Positions 6,320 through 13,114 of a DNA stretch of 15,719 bases are shown piece by piece (the first letter of the stretch is position 1; each line of letters starts with the position of its first letter). The stretch covers positions 1 to 15,719 of the forward strand of contig JASKZU010000114.1 of the NCBI GenBank assembly GCA_030147455.1, read 5' to 3'. Both the position numbers and the translations under genes were made by a program. The notes below the pieces were generated by a model that was not told the DNA's origin, did not search any database, and saw only the letters and a list, made by a program, of their open reading frames with translations. The stretch is from Planococcus sp. (in: firmicutes). Its GTDB lineage: Bacteria; Bacillota; Bacilli; Bacillales_A; Planococcaceae.

Positions 6320-9076
6320 ATGGTTTATCCACATATCGTGACCGCGGCCGATCCGCTAAAAAGCACGATTCGCCTGGAAGAACTTTTCACAGTGCTTACC
6401 GAACAAAATGCACGTGCTGCGGCACTAGTTAATTCTAAACTGTATGGCGTGCTTCCGTTCTGGGAAGCATGCAACAAGGCTGGCATTCATGGAGTGCTCG
6501 GCCTTTCCGTACCGATTGATTTTGAAGGCATTGCGCTCCCAGTGGTCCTTTACGCCCAAAACAACGAAGGTTATCAAATGCTGTTGAAGCTGACGAGTGC
6601 ATTGTCGACCCGGGACGCAGAAGCTATTCCGAAAAAATGGCTGGCTGCTTATCAGTCCGGCGTCTTCTGCGTTGTTCCGGATCAAACGGATTGGGTTCTC
6701 ACGGATAGAAGTGCAGCGCTCGATTATTTAAAGCAAGTATTTGGCGCACGCATTGCCGCAAGTATTAGCCGGCCGGGCGGAATCAAACGCGAATCAGAAC
6801 CAGCATTCCGTGCATCATGCGACAACGCAGGGATTTCGTTTATCGCGAGCCAGGAATGCCGCTATGTAAAAAAGGAAGACGCATTTGCCTATGAAGTCGC
6901 ACAAGCGATTGGCAGCGGCCTCAAGTTGAATGACACTGAGCGGGCAAAGCCTGAACATGATTTTGCTTATGTGCCGACAGCACTGGAATGGACAGAATGG
7001 TTCTCGGATGAACCAGAGTTGCTCGCGGCATCAGAGAAGCTGTTGCTGGCCTGCAAGGTGAATATTCCGCTTCATCGCCAGCTATTGCCGAAATACCCGG
7101 TAAAACAAGGCCAGGAAAAAAATGAAGTTATCCACGCGCTGTGCATGCGCGGCCTGGAAGAACGAACAGCAGCCGTTACGGATGAATACAATCGCCGGCT
7201 GGAATATGAACTCGGCATTATTGCTTCAATGGGCTATATTGATTATTTCCTGATTGTGGCCGACTTTATGTCGTTTGCCAGAAACAAAGGAATTCAGACA
7301 GGTCCTGGCCGTGGCTCATCGGCAGGCTCGCTGGTTGCTTATGCACTTCGCATTACCGACGTTGATCCGCTCGTGCACGGGCTGCTGTTTGAGCGCTTCC
7401 TGAATCCGGAGCGTGTGACTTTGCCGGATATCGACATCGATTTTGCCGATCATCGCCGTCACGAAGTAGTTGAATATGTAGCCCAGAAATACGGTGCGCT
7501 GCAAACTGCGCAAATTATTACATTCGGCACATTGTCAGCCAAAGCGGTTGCACGCGACACAGCCCGTGTTTTCGGATTCGAGTCAGAAGAACTCGAAAAA
7601 ATATCAAAAATGATTCCAAGCCGCGTTGGCATTACGCTGCGTTCAGCGCTGCGCGAATCCAAGCCGCTCGAAACGTGGATCATCGGAAACGAGGCAAGAG
7701 AACGGTGGTTCAAGACGGCGCTTAAGCTGGAAGGACTGCCGAGGAACTCGTCGATTCATGCGGCAGGAGTGATTTTAAGCCCGGGCCCGCTTGTGGACTA
7801 TGTACCGATCGAGAAAGGGAATGAAGATATTTTCATTACCCAGTGGCCCATGCAGGAACTCGAGGCAATCGGCCTTCTCAAGATGGATTTTCTTGGTCTG
7901 CGCAATTTGACCGTGTTGGAAACGATGGCTTTTCTAGTGAAGCAGGATTTCAAGAAACGCATCGATTACCGAAGCTTGCCGCTCGATGACTCGGCCACCT
8001 ATCAGCTTTTGGCCAAAGGAGATACAGCCGGCATCTTTCAGCTGGAGTCTGCTGGAATGCGGCGTGCGCTAATGCTGATCAAGCCGAGTGCGTTCGGCGA
8101 CATTGTAGCGGTAAATGCGCTGTACCGGCCGGGCCCGATGGAATTTATTCCGCTTTATGCCAAGCGCAAGCACGGAGAAGAGCCGGTATCTTTTATTCAT
8201 CCGGTATTGGAGCCGATTCTCTCGGAAACTTACGGCGTTATCGTTTACCAGGAGCAAATCATGAAGATTGCGGCTGAGATGGCAGGATTCAGCTTGGGCG
8301 AAGCCGATCTGCTGCGGCGTGCTGTCAGCAAGAAAAGCCGCCAAATCTTAGATGAAGAACGCGAGCATTTTGTCACAGGAGCGACCGCCAATGGCTATAC
8401 AGCCAAAGATGCAGAAGCGGTGTATGACTTGATTGTGCGCTTTGCTGACTACGGCTTCCCGAAAAGCCATGCGGTTGCCTATAGCATGATTTCCTACCAA
8501 CTGGCTTATATGAAAGCTCATTATGCGGTTCAGTTTTATGCCGCTCTTTTGGCCAACAGCCAGGGAAACAACGAAAAGACAACGCAGTTTATGCGGGAAA
8601 TGAAAGACCGGGGCATCCCGCTGGCCCCGCCGTGCATCATTAGAAGCCACCGCGGATTTTCCTCTGAGCAGCAATTGGTCAGAACCGGTTTAGGGGCGGT
8701 AAAAGGAGTTCCAGGCACTGTCATAAAAGCGATTCTTGCAGCAAGAAAAGAAGGCACTTTCCACAGTTTGTTCAATATTGCCGAGCGTATTTCAGCCGTA
8801 CATTTTACGCGCAAGGCTTTTGAGCCATTGATCAAAGCAGGCGCACTCGATGCACTTGGTGAAGACCGGGCCGTGCTGCTGGCTTCTCTTGACAGTGCGA
8901 TCAAGCACGCGGAATTGGTCAAGCCGAACGAAGAACCTGGTTTGTTTGACGAGATGGGTTCTTCGTTCATGAAGCCGAAATACGCCAAAGCCGAACCGAT
9001 GCCAGATAGCTTGAAGCTGGAGTTTGAAAAAGAGGCGCTTGGATTTTATTTAAGCACTCATCCGGCTGCCCGTTAA
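6320..9076 (+). CDS. dnaE: DNA polymerase III alpha subunit DnaE, truncated by an in-frame TAA
   Basis: DnaE is the second replicative polymerase of Bacilli (beside PolC) and extends RNA primers on the lagging strand. The reading frame from MVYPHIVTAADPL gives 918 residues up to TAA at 9074-9076. Domains in order: PHP-like (about 1-200, with key metal ligands lost), palm and fingers with GPGRGSSAGSL (328-338), catalytic PDIDIDF (D372, D374) and KMDFLGLR (D523), the polymerase core to about 745, and a helix-hairpin-helix region (about 790-850). Family members are about 1020-1115 residues. The same frame continues after the stop for another 99 codons matching the OB-fold region, so the gene is broken by a single stop codon, not by a frameshift. 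An AGAGGTG site at 6308-6314 supports the ATG at 6320. It follows nrnA by 17 bases. The break could be a sequencing error or a true nonsense mutation. Confidence 0.93.
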   Translation: MVYPHIVTAADPLKSTIRLEELFTVLTEQNARAAALVNSKLYGVLPFWEACNKAGIHGVLGLSVPIDFEGIALPVVLYAQNNEGYQMLLKLTSALSTRDAEAIPKKWLAAYQSGVFCVVPDQTDWVLTDRSAALDYLKQVFGARIAASISRPGGIKRESEPAFRASCDNAGISFIASQECRYVKKEDAFAYEVAQAIGSGLKLNDTERAKPEHDFAYVPTALEWTEWFSDEPELLAASEKLLLACKVNIPLHRQLLPKYPVKQGQEKNEVIHALCMRGLEERTAAVTDEYNRRLEYELGIIASMGYIDYFLIVADFMSFARNKGIQTGPGRGSSAGSLVAYALRITDVDPLVHGLLFERFLNPERVTLPDIDIDFADHRRHEVVEYVAQKYGALQTAQIITFGTLSAKAVARDTARVFGFESEELEKISKMIPSRVGITLRSALRESKPLETWIIGNEARERWFKTALKLEGLPRNSSIHAAGVILSPGPLVDYVPIEKGNEDIFITQWPMQELEAIGLLKMDFLGLRNLTVLETMAFLVKQDFKKRIDYRSLPLDDSATYQLLAKGDTAGIFQLESAGMRRALMLIKPSAFGDIVAVNALYRPGPMEFIPLYAKRKHGEEPVSFIHPVLEPILSETYGVIVYQEQIMKIAAEMAGFSLGEADLLRRAVSKKSRQILDEEREHFVTGATANGYTAKDAEAVYDLIVRFADYGFPKSHAVAYSMISYQLAYMKAHYAVQFYAALLANSQGNNEKTTQFMREMKDRGIPLAPPCIIRSHRGFSSEQQLVRTGLGAVKGVPGTVIKAILAARKEGTFHSLFNIAERISAVHFTRKAFEPLIKAGALDALGEDRAVLLASLDSAIKHAELVKPNEEPGLFDEMGSSFMKPKYAKAEPMPDSLKLEFEKEALGFYLSTHPAAR

Positions 9077-9376
9077 AAACAACCGCGCAGCGCAGTGTTT
9101 ACTTCTCTTTATGTTTTGGTCAACAAACACGACCGGGAGCGAGTGCATGTGCTCGGAATGGTAGAGGACGTCCGCAGGATCAGAACGAAAAAAGGCGATG
9201 CCATGGCATTTATCACGCTACAAGATGAAACAGGCACCGCCTCGATCACCTTGTTTCCGAAAGAATATGCTGATTACAACGAACGGCTGGAACCCAATGC
9301 GTTGGTGGAAGTTCAAGGGACAATTGAAAACCGCCAAGGCAAAACAACTGTCATTTGCAAAAACATGACAATGTAA
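9077..9376 (+). pseudogene. dnaE: In-frame continuation of dnaE after the stop: OB-fold region
   Basis: Directly after TAA 9074-9076, in the same frame, codons read KQPRSAVFTSLYVLVNK and then LGMVEDVRRIRTKKGDAMAFITLQDETGTASITLFP, ending KTTVICKNMTM before TAA at 9374-9376. The RRIRTKKG..MAF..L.D stretch is the conserved OB-fold segment at the end of DnaE proteins, for example KQIRTKNGQNMAFVTLND in the Staphylococcus aureus protein as I recall it. The frame remains open and protein-like, so it has not decayed. A GTG at 9095 could in principle restart translation to give a 93-residue protein, but no Shine-Dalgarno sequence precedes it. The fragment is more likely read by readthrough, lost, or part of an intact gene hidden by a base-call error. 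Confidence 0.85.
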
Positions 9377-9415
9377 TAGGCCCAATCGGCTGATTTTAGT
9401 TGTTGCGTTAGTTTC

Positions 9416-9449
9416 AACTGCTTTTCTTGCAAAAGAAAAGCAGTTTTTT
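9416..9449 (+). terminator. Intrinsic terminator after dnaE
   Basis: Bases 9416-9428 pair perfectly with 9433-9445 in a 13-bp stem with a GCAA tetraloop, and T residues run from 9444 to 9449. It lies 40 bases after the second dnaE stop and separates the nrnA-dnaE unit from the regulator-accDA unit. Confidence 0.92.
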
Positions 9450-9450
9450 C

Positions 9451-9479
9451 TTTACGGGAGCCGAAATTTTTTGTAAAGT
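9451..9479 (+). promoter_or_regulatory. Weak candidate promoter of the GntR-accD-accA unit
   Basis: TTTACG at 9451-9456 and TAAAGT at 9474-9479 are 17 bases apart; each matches four of six consensus bases. A start near 9486 would place the palindromic operator at about +6 to +20. A promoter must lie between the dnaE terminator and the regulator gene, but this pair is only the best I can find. Confidence 0.3.
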
Positions 9480-9490
9480 ATAGAAAGATT

Positions 9491-9505
9491 AGTGGTCAGA
9501 CCACT
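9491..9505 (+). promoter_or_regulatory. Palindromic operator AGTGGTCAGACCACT, probable GntR/FadR-family binding site
   Basis: Seven bases on each side (9491-9497 and 9499-9505) form a perfect inverted repeat about the central A at 9498. The core TGGTCAGACCA fits the TGGTnnnACCA pattern bound by FadR-subfamily GntR regulators such as E. coli FadR and PdhR. It stands 30 bases ahead of the regulator's own ATG, where binding would block transcription of the regulator and the accDA genes behind it. The palindrome is seen directly; its ligand and regulator are inferred from position. Confidence 0.8.
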
Positions 9506-9535
9506 TTCAAAAAAATGGAAACAAGAGGAGTTTTC

Positions 9536-10177
9536 ATGAATCAGCCGAAGCGCTATTTAAATATCGTCAGTGAAATGCGCGATATGATCCGTGATCAGAA
9601 CATACGCCCTGGAGACCGAATTCCTTCTGAAAGAGAGCTGGCCGAAAAGCTTGCCGTTGGGCGTTCAACAATACGCGAAGCATTGAGAAGCCTGGAACTG
9701 CTTGGGCTAATCGAAACGCGCCGCGGTGAAGGAACCTTTCTTGCAGATCCGAAAAAGCACCGCTTGGTTGAATTGTTGTCGACTTTTATTTTGCAGGACA
9801 ACAAATCGCTGGATGATGTCCGAAAGACGATGTGCATTCACGAAACGGCGGCTATACAAGCCATTTGTGGAAGCGAGGCAGCCCAACTGCCGGTATGGGA
9901 CAGTTTGCTTGCGCGTTTGGAAGGCGAAGAGTTCAAGCGGGAAGATTTCGTCAGGGAACTGATGGTATTGTCAGGCAATCGGCTGTCGCTGAAAATTTGG
10001 TTTTTACTCAAGCAGTACAGCGGCAATCCCTATGACGGAGACGTATCCGCTGAGGAGAAGATCTTGCTGGCAAATATTTTGCGGGCGATTGAAGAACGGG
10101 ATGCCGAAACTGCCATCCGCGATTTTAATTCTTGGAGCAGTGTCTTAATCAAAGGAGAGAATAACGAATGGCCATGA
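9536..10177 (+). CDS. GntR-family transcriptional regulator (FadR subfamily), linked to accDA
   Basis: A 213-residue DNA-binding protein. Residues 5-72 form a textbook FadR-type winged helix: IRPGDRIPSERELAEKLAVGRSTIREALRSLELLGLIETRRGEGTFL. The C-terminal part (about 80-205) is helical and FCD-like with the SGN motif at 146-148, but the histidines that bind metal in most FCD domains are absent: the usual FH is DFVREL (137-142), and later positions carry Glu and Asn. A metal-free effector site, as in acyl-CoA-binding FadR, is therefore possible. The frame opens at an ATG at 9515, but AGAGGAG at 9524-9530 places the start at 9536. Its end overlaps accD by ten bases, implying coupled translation and control of fatty acid synthesis or carboxylase level. 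In Bacillus and Staphylococcus a malic enzyme gene occupies this position. Confidence 0.88.
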   Translation: MNQPKRYLNIVSEMRDMIRDQNIRPGDRIPSERELAEKLAVGRSTIREALRSLELLGLIETRRGEGTFLADPKKHRLVELLSTFILQDNKSLDDVRKTMCIHETAAIQAICGSEAAQLPVWDSLLARLEGEEFKREDFVRELMVLSGNRLSLKIWFLLKQYSGNPYDGDVSAEEKILLANILRAIEERDAETAIRDFNSWSSVLIKGENNEWP

Positions 10178-11040
10178 TAAGAGATATATTCAAACGAAAG
10201 CGTGATGAAAAAGAAGCAACGATTCCATCGAAAGCTGCGAAAGATGTACCTGAAGGCTTGATGACGAAATGTCCTAATTGCAAGCAAATCACGTTGACAA
10301 AAGAATTGGAAAACCTCGGGAAAGTATGCCCGAAATGCGACCACCACTTTAAAATGACTGCGCATGAGCGCATTGCCCATTTAATGGATGGCGGCCATTT
10401 TGAGTCGATCGATGACCACATCAAGTCAGAAAATCCGCTCGGTTTTCCAGGATATGCGGAAAAAGTACAGGCAGACAGTGAAAAAACCGGCTTGAACGAA
10501 GCCGTATTAACCGGTTCCGGTGAAATCGATGGGCGCCGGGTCGTAGTAGCGGTTATGGATTCTCATTTCCGGATGGGCTCAATGGGCTCGGTTGTCGGTG
10601 AAAAAATCACGCGTGCTGTCGAACTTGCAACCGAGTTGAAAGTTCCGTTCCTCATTTTTACAGCAAGCGGCGGAGCCCGCATGCAAGAAGGCGTTTTGTC
10701 GCTGATGCAGATGGCAAAAACAAGTGTCGCGTTAAAACGCCATTCAAATGAAGGGCTATTGTTTGTTTCGATTTTAACGCATCCGACAACAGGCGGCGTC
10801 TCTGCCAGCTTTGCCTCTGTTGGGGATATTAACCTTGCAGAGCCAAAAGCGTTGATCGGTTTTGCCGGCCGCCGCGTGATCGAACAAACAGTGCGCGAAA
10901 AACTGCCGGAAGATTTCCAGACCGCTGAGTTTCTGCTTGCCCACGGCCAACTGGATGCAGTCGTGCACCGTTCGGATATGCGCGAAACGCTTTCTACAAT
11001 TGTCCGGCTGCATGTGAAAGGAGGCAGCACTGATGCCTAA
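10168..11040 (+). CDS. accD: Acetyl-CoA carboxylase carboxyltransferase subunit beta
   Basis: AccD and AccA together transfer the carboxyl group from carboxybiotin-BCCP to acetyl-CoA, giving malonyl-CoA for fatty acid synthesis. At 290 residues the protein has the same length as Bacillus AccD. An N-terminal zinc ribbon is formed by C35, C38, C54 and C57 (CPNC...CPKC). The crotonase-like core shows VVAVMDSHFRMGSMGSVVGEKITRA, FTASGGARMQEGVLSLMQM and HPTTGGVSASFASVGD, all family signatures. AAGGAGA at 10152-10158 is nine bases ahead of the ATG at 10168; a second ATG at 10174 is too far. The start lies inside the end of the regulator gene (10-base overlap), and the gene itself overlaps accA by eight bases, so the three are one translationally coupled unit. 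Confidence 0.97.
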   Translation: MAMIRDIFKRKRDEKEATIPSKAAKDVPEGLMTKCPNCKQITLTKELENLGKVCPKCDHHFKMTAHERIAHLMDGGHFESIDDHIKSENPLGFPGYAEKVQADSEKTGLNEAVLTGSGEIDGRRVVVAVMDSHFRMGSMGSVVGEKITRAVELATELKVPFLIFTASGGARMQEGVLSLMQMAKTSVALKRHSNEGLLFVSILTHPTTGGVSASFASVGDINLAEPKALIGFAGRRVIEQTVREKLPEDFQTAEFLLAHGQLDAVVHRSDMRETLSTIVRLHVKGGSTDA

Positions 11041-11998
11041 AAAGAAAACCAAGACGATGCCGTTCGAAGAGCCGCTGATCGAACTGCGAAAGAAAATTTC
11101 CGAACTGAAAGAATACACCAAAACGGCTGACGTAGACCTTAGCGCGGAGATTTCTTCGCTCGAAGACCGGTTTGCCAAACTGGAAGAAGAAATTTATGAA
11201 AACATGAAGCCGTGGGACCGCGTGCAAGTGGCGCGGCATCCAGAGCGGCCGACCACGTTGGATTATTTGTCGCTTGTCTTTACTGATTTTCTTGAGCTTC
11301 ATGGCGACCGTACATACGGCGACGACGAAGCGATTGTTGGGGGCATTGCCAGCTTTGACGGGCAGCCTGTCACGGTCATCGGGCATCAGCGCGGCAAAGA
11401 CACAAAAGAAAATGTCCGCCGCAACTTCGGCATGCCGCATCCGGAAGGCTACCGCAAAGCGATGCGCTTAATGAAGCAGGCAGAAAAATTCGGCCGGCCC
11501 ATTGTTTGCCTGATCGATACAAAAGGCGCCTATCCGGGGAAAGCCGCTGAAGAGCGCGGCCAAAGCGAAGCGATTGCACGCAACCTTGTAGAAATGGCAG
11601 GGCTGGAAGTGCCGGTTTTATCCATCGTGATTGGTGAAGGCGGCAGCGGAGGTGCACTTGCTCTCGGCGTCGGCAACCAAATTCTCATGCTGGAGAACTC
11701 TACGTTCTCGGTCATCTCGCCGGAAGGAGCCGCATCTATTTTATGGAAAGATGCAGCATTGGCGAAAACGGCTGCAGAAGCCATGAAGATCACTGCGCCT
11801 GATTTGCTGCAAATGGGCATTATCGAGCATATGATTCCCGAAGTACGCGGAGGCGCCCATCATGACCCAGCCCGTCAAGCAGAGTTGATCAGCGGTGCAA
11901 TTCGTTACTCGTTGAACGAACTGAAAGACCTAAGTGCGGACGAACTAATAGCACAACGATATGATAAATTCAGAGCGATCGGTGTATTCGCCGAGTAA
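11033..11998 (+). CDS. accA: Acetyl-CoA carboxylase carboxyltransferase subunit alpha
   Basis: The partner subunit of AccD in the alpha2-beta2 carboxyltransferase. The 321-residue protein is close to Bacillus AccA (325). A helical, partly coiled N-terminus (about 11-60, FEEPLIELRKKISELKEY) precedes KPWDRVQVARHPERPTTLDY. The core holds IGHQRGKDTKENVRRNFGMPHPEGYRKA (117-144), IDTKGAYPGKAAEERGQSEAIA (161-182) and the glycine-rich oxyanion loop EGGSGGALALG (202-212). AAAGGAGG at 11017-11024 is an excellent ribosome binding site eight bases before ATG, and the start overlaps the accD stop. A terminator follows immediately, so accA is the last gene of the unit. accB and accC are not in the window. 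Confidence 0.97.
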   Translation: MPKKKTKTMPFEEPLIELRKKISELKEYTKTADVDLSAEISSLEDRFAKLEEEIYENMKPWDRVQVARHPERPTTLDYLSLVFTDFLELHGDRTYGDDEAIVGGIASFDGQPVTVIGHQRGKDTKENVRRNFGMPHPEGYRKAMRLMKQAEKFGRPIVCLIDTKGAYPGKAAEERGQSEAIARNLVEMAGLEVPVLSIVIGEGGSGGALALGVGNQILMLENSTFSVISPEGAASILWKDAALAKTAAEAMKITAPDLLQMGIIEHMIPEVRGGAHHDPARQAELISGAIRYSLNELKDLSADELIAQRYDKFRAIGVFAE

Positions 11999-12023
11999 AA
12001 AGCCGCCTCCTGCGGCTTTTTTT
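11996..12023 (+). terminator. Intrinsic terminator after accA
   Basis: Bases 11997-12006 pair with 12012-12021 to give a 10-bp stem with a strong GCCGC/GCGGC core and a CTCCT loop, then a T run at 12017-12023. It overlaps the accA stop codon and separates accDA from pfkA. Confidence 0.93.
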
Positions 12024-12067
12024 GCTTTTTGCCATTAAAAAAAGCGTAGGATATGAGGGAATAGGGA

Positions 12068-12096
12068 CTGACAGCATCCTGCTCGCGTGGTAAGGT
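12068..12096 (+). promoter_or_regulatory. Probable sigma-A promoter of the pfkA operon
   Basis: CTGACA at 12068-12073 (five of six -35 bases) is 17 bases ahead of TAAGGT at 12091-12096. The -10 is weak, but a TGG directly before it makes an extended -10. Initiation near 12103 would give a leader of about 30 bases ahead of pfkA. It sits after the accA terminator, where a promoter is needed. Confidence 0.45.
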
Positions 12097-12132
12097 GAAT
12101 AAAGTAATAAGTAAGTGTATGAGGCGGTTCGG

Positions 12133-13092
12133 ATGAAAAAAATCGGAGTCTTAACAAGCGGGGGCGATTCGCCGGGGATGAACGCGGCGGTCCGTGCCGT
12201 TGTCCGCAAAGGCATTTACCACGGCGTCGAAGTAGCGGGCGTTTATTATGGCTATCAGGGCTTGATCGAAGGCAACATCCAAGACCTGGAGGCAGGAGAC
12301 GTGGGCGATATTATTCAGCGCGGCGGAACCAAGCTTTATTCTGCAAGGTGCGATGAGTTCCGTACAGAAGAAGGCCAACAGAAAGCAATCGAGCAAATGA
12401 AAAAAAATGGGCTCGAAGGGCTGGTCGTCATCGGCGGTGACGGTTCATACCGCGGAGCGATGGCCTTGACAAAAAAAGGCATGCCGAGTGTAGGCGTGCC
12501 GGGTACGATCGACAATGACATTCCGGGAACAGATTACACGATTGGCTTTGATACGGCGCTCAATACGGTTATTGAAGCGATTGACAAAATTCGCGATACA
12601 GCCACGAGCCATGAACGCACGTTTATCATTGAAGTAATGGGGCGCGATGCTGGAGATTTGGCATTATGGGCAGGCCTTTCCGGTGGAGCCGAAACAATTC
12701 TGATTCCGGAAGATACTTTTGATATTGACGATATGCTCGAACGTCTTGAAAGCGGGCGCAAGCGCGGCAAAAAGCATAGCATCATCATTGTTGCAGAAGG
12801 CGTGATGAGCGGCGCAGAACTTGCTGAGCTGATCGCAAGCAAAGCGGATATTGAAACGCGTGTCTCTGTACTGGGCCACATTCAACGCGGAGGCTCTCCT
12901 ACAGCACGTGACCGCGTGCTCGGAAGCTTGTTTGGCGCCAGAGCTGTTGAAGTGCTGCTCGAAGGAAAAAGCGGGCGCGCAATTGGCATGAAAAATCATC
13001 AGGTGGTAGACTATGATATGACAGCAGCGTTCGAACAAAAACGCCATGCCGATATGAAATTGTACGAACTATCCAAAGAATTATCAATTTAA
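12133..13092 (+). CDS. pfkA: ATP-dependent 6-phosphofructokinase
   Basis: PfkA phosphorylates fructose 6-phosphate to fructose 1,6-bisphosphate, the committed step of glycolysis, as an allosteric tetramer. At 319 residues it matches the Bacillus and Geobacillus enzymes exactly, and residue numbers coincide: G10-G11 and GGDGS (101-105) for ATP, catalytic D127 in GTIDNDI, substrate residues R162, R243, H249 and R252, and effector-site residues R154, E187, R211 and K213. It should therefore be inhibited by PEP and activated by ADP. The frame is open to 12115, but homology starts at MKKIGVLTSGGDSPG and a GAGGCGG site at 12121-12127 lies five bases before this ATG. pyk follows after 22 bases without a terminator. 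Confidence 0.97.
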   Translation: MKKIGVLTSGGDSPGMNAAVRAVVRKGIYHGVEVAGVYYGYQGLIEGNIQDLEAGDVGDIIQRGGTKLYSARCDEFRTEEGQQKAIEQMKKNGLEGLVVIGGDGSYRGAMALTKKGMPSVGVPGTIDNDIPGTDYTIGFDTALNTVIEAIDKIRDTATSHERTFIIEVMGRDAGDLALWAGLSGGAETILIPEDTFDIDDMLERLESGRKRGKKHSIIIVAEGVMSGAELAELIASKADIETRVSVLGHIQRGGSPTARDRVLGSLFGARAVEVLLEGKSGRAIGMKNHQVVDYDMTAAFEQKRHADMKLYELSKELSI

Positions 13093-13114
13093 ACAGTTAA
13101 ATGGAGTGAGTGTA

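Noticed and set aside
9062..9100. Frameshift or programmed slippage in dnaE at the A run
   Set aside because: The OB-fold segment after the stop is in the same reading frame as the polymerase before it (the distance from 6320 is a multiple of three), so no frame change is needed; only the TAA codon interrupts.
9095..9376. Independent small OB-fold gene starting at GTG 9095
   Set aside because: No Shine-Dalgarno sequence precedes the GTG and homology to DnaE extends upstream to the stop; it is better read as the tail of dnaE.
12024..12045. Second hairpin after accA (GCTTTTT...AAAAAGC)
   Set aside because: The stem is almost all A-T with no T tract after it and follows a complete terminator; it is likely just A/T-rich sequence.
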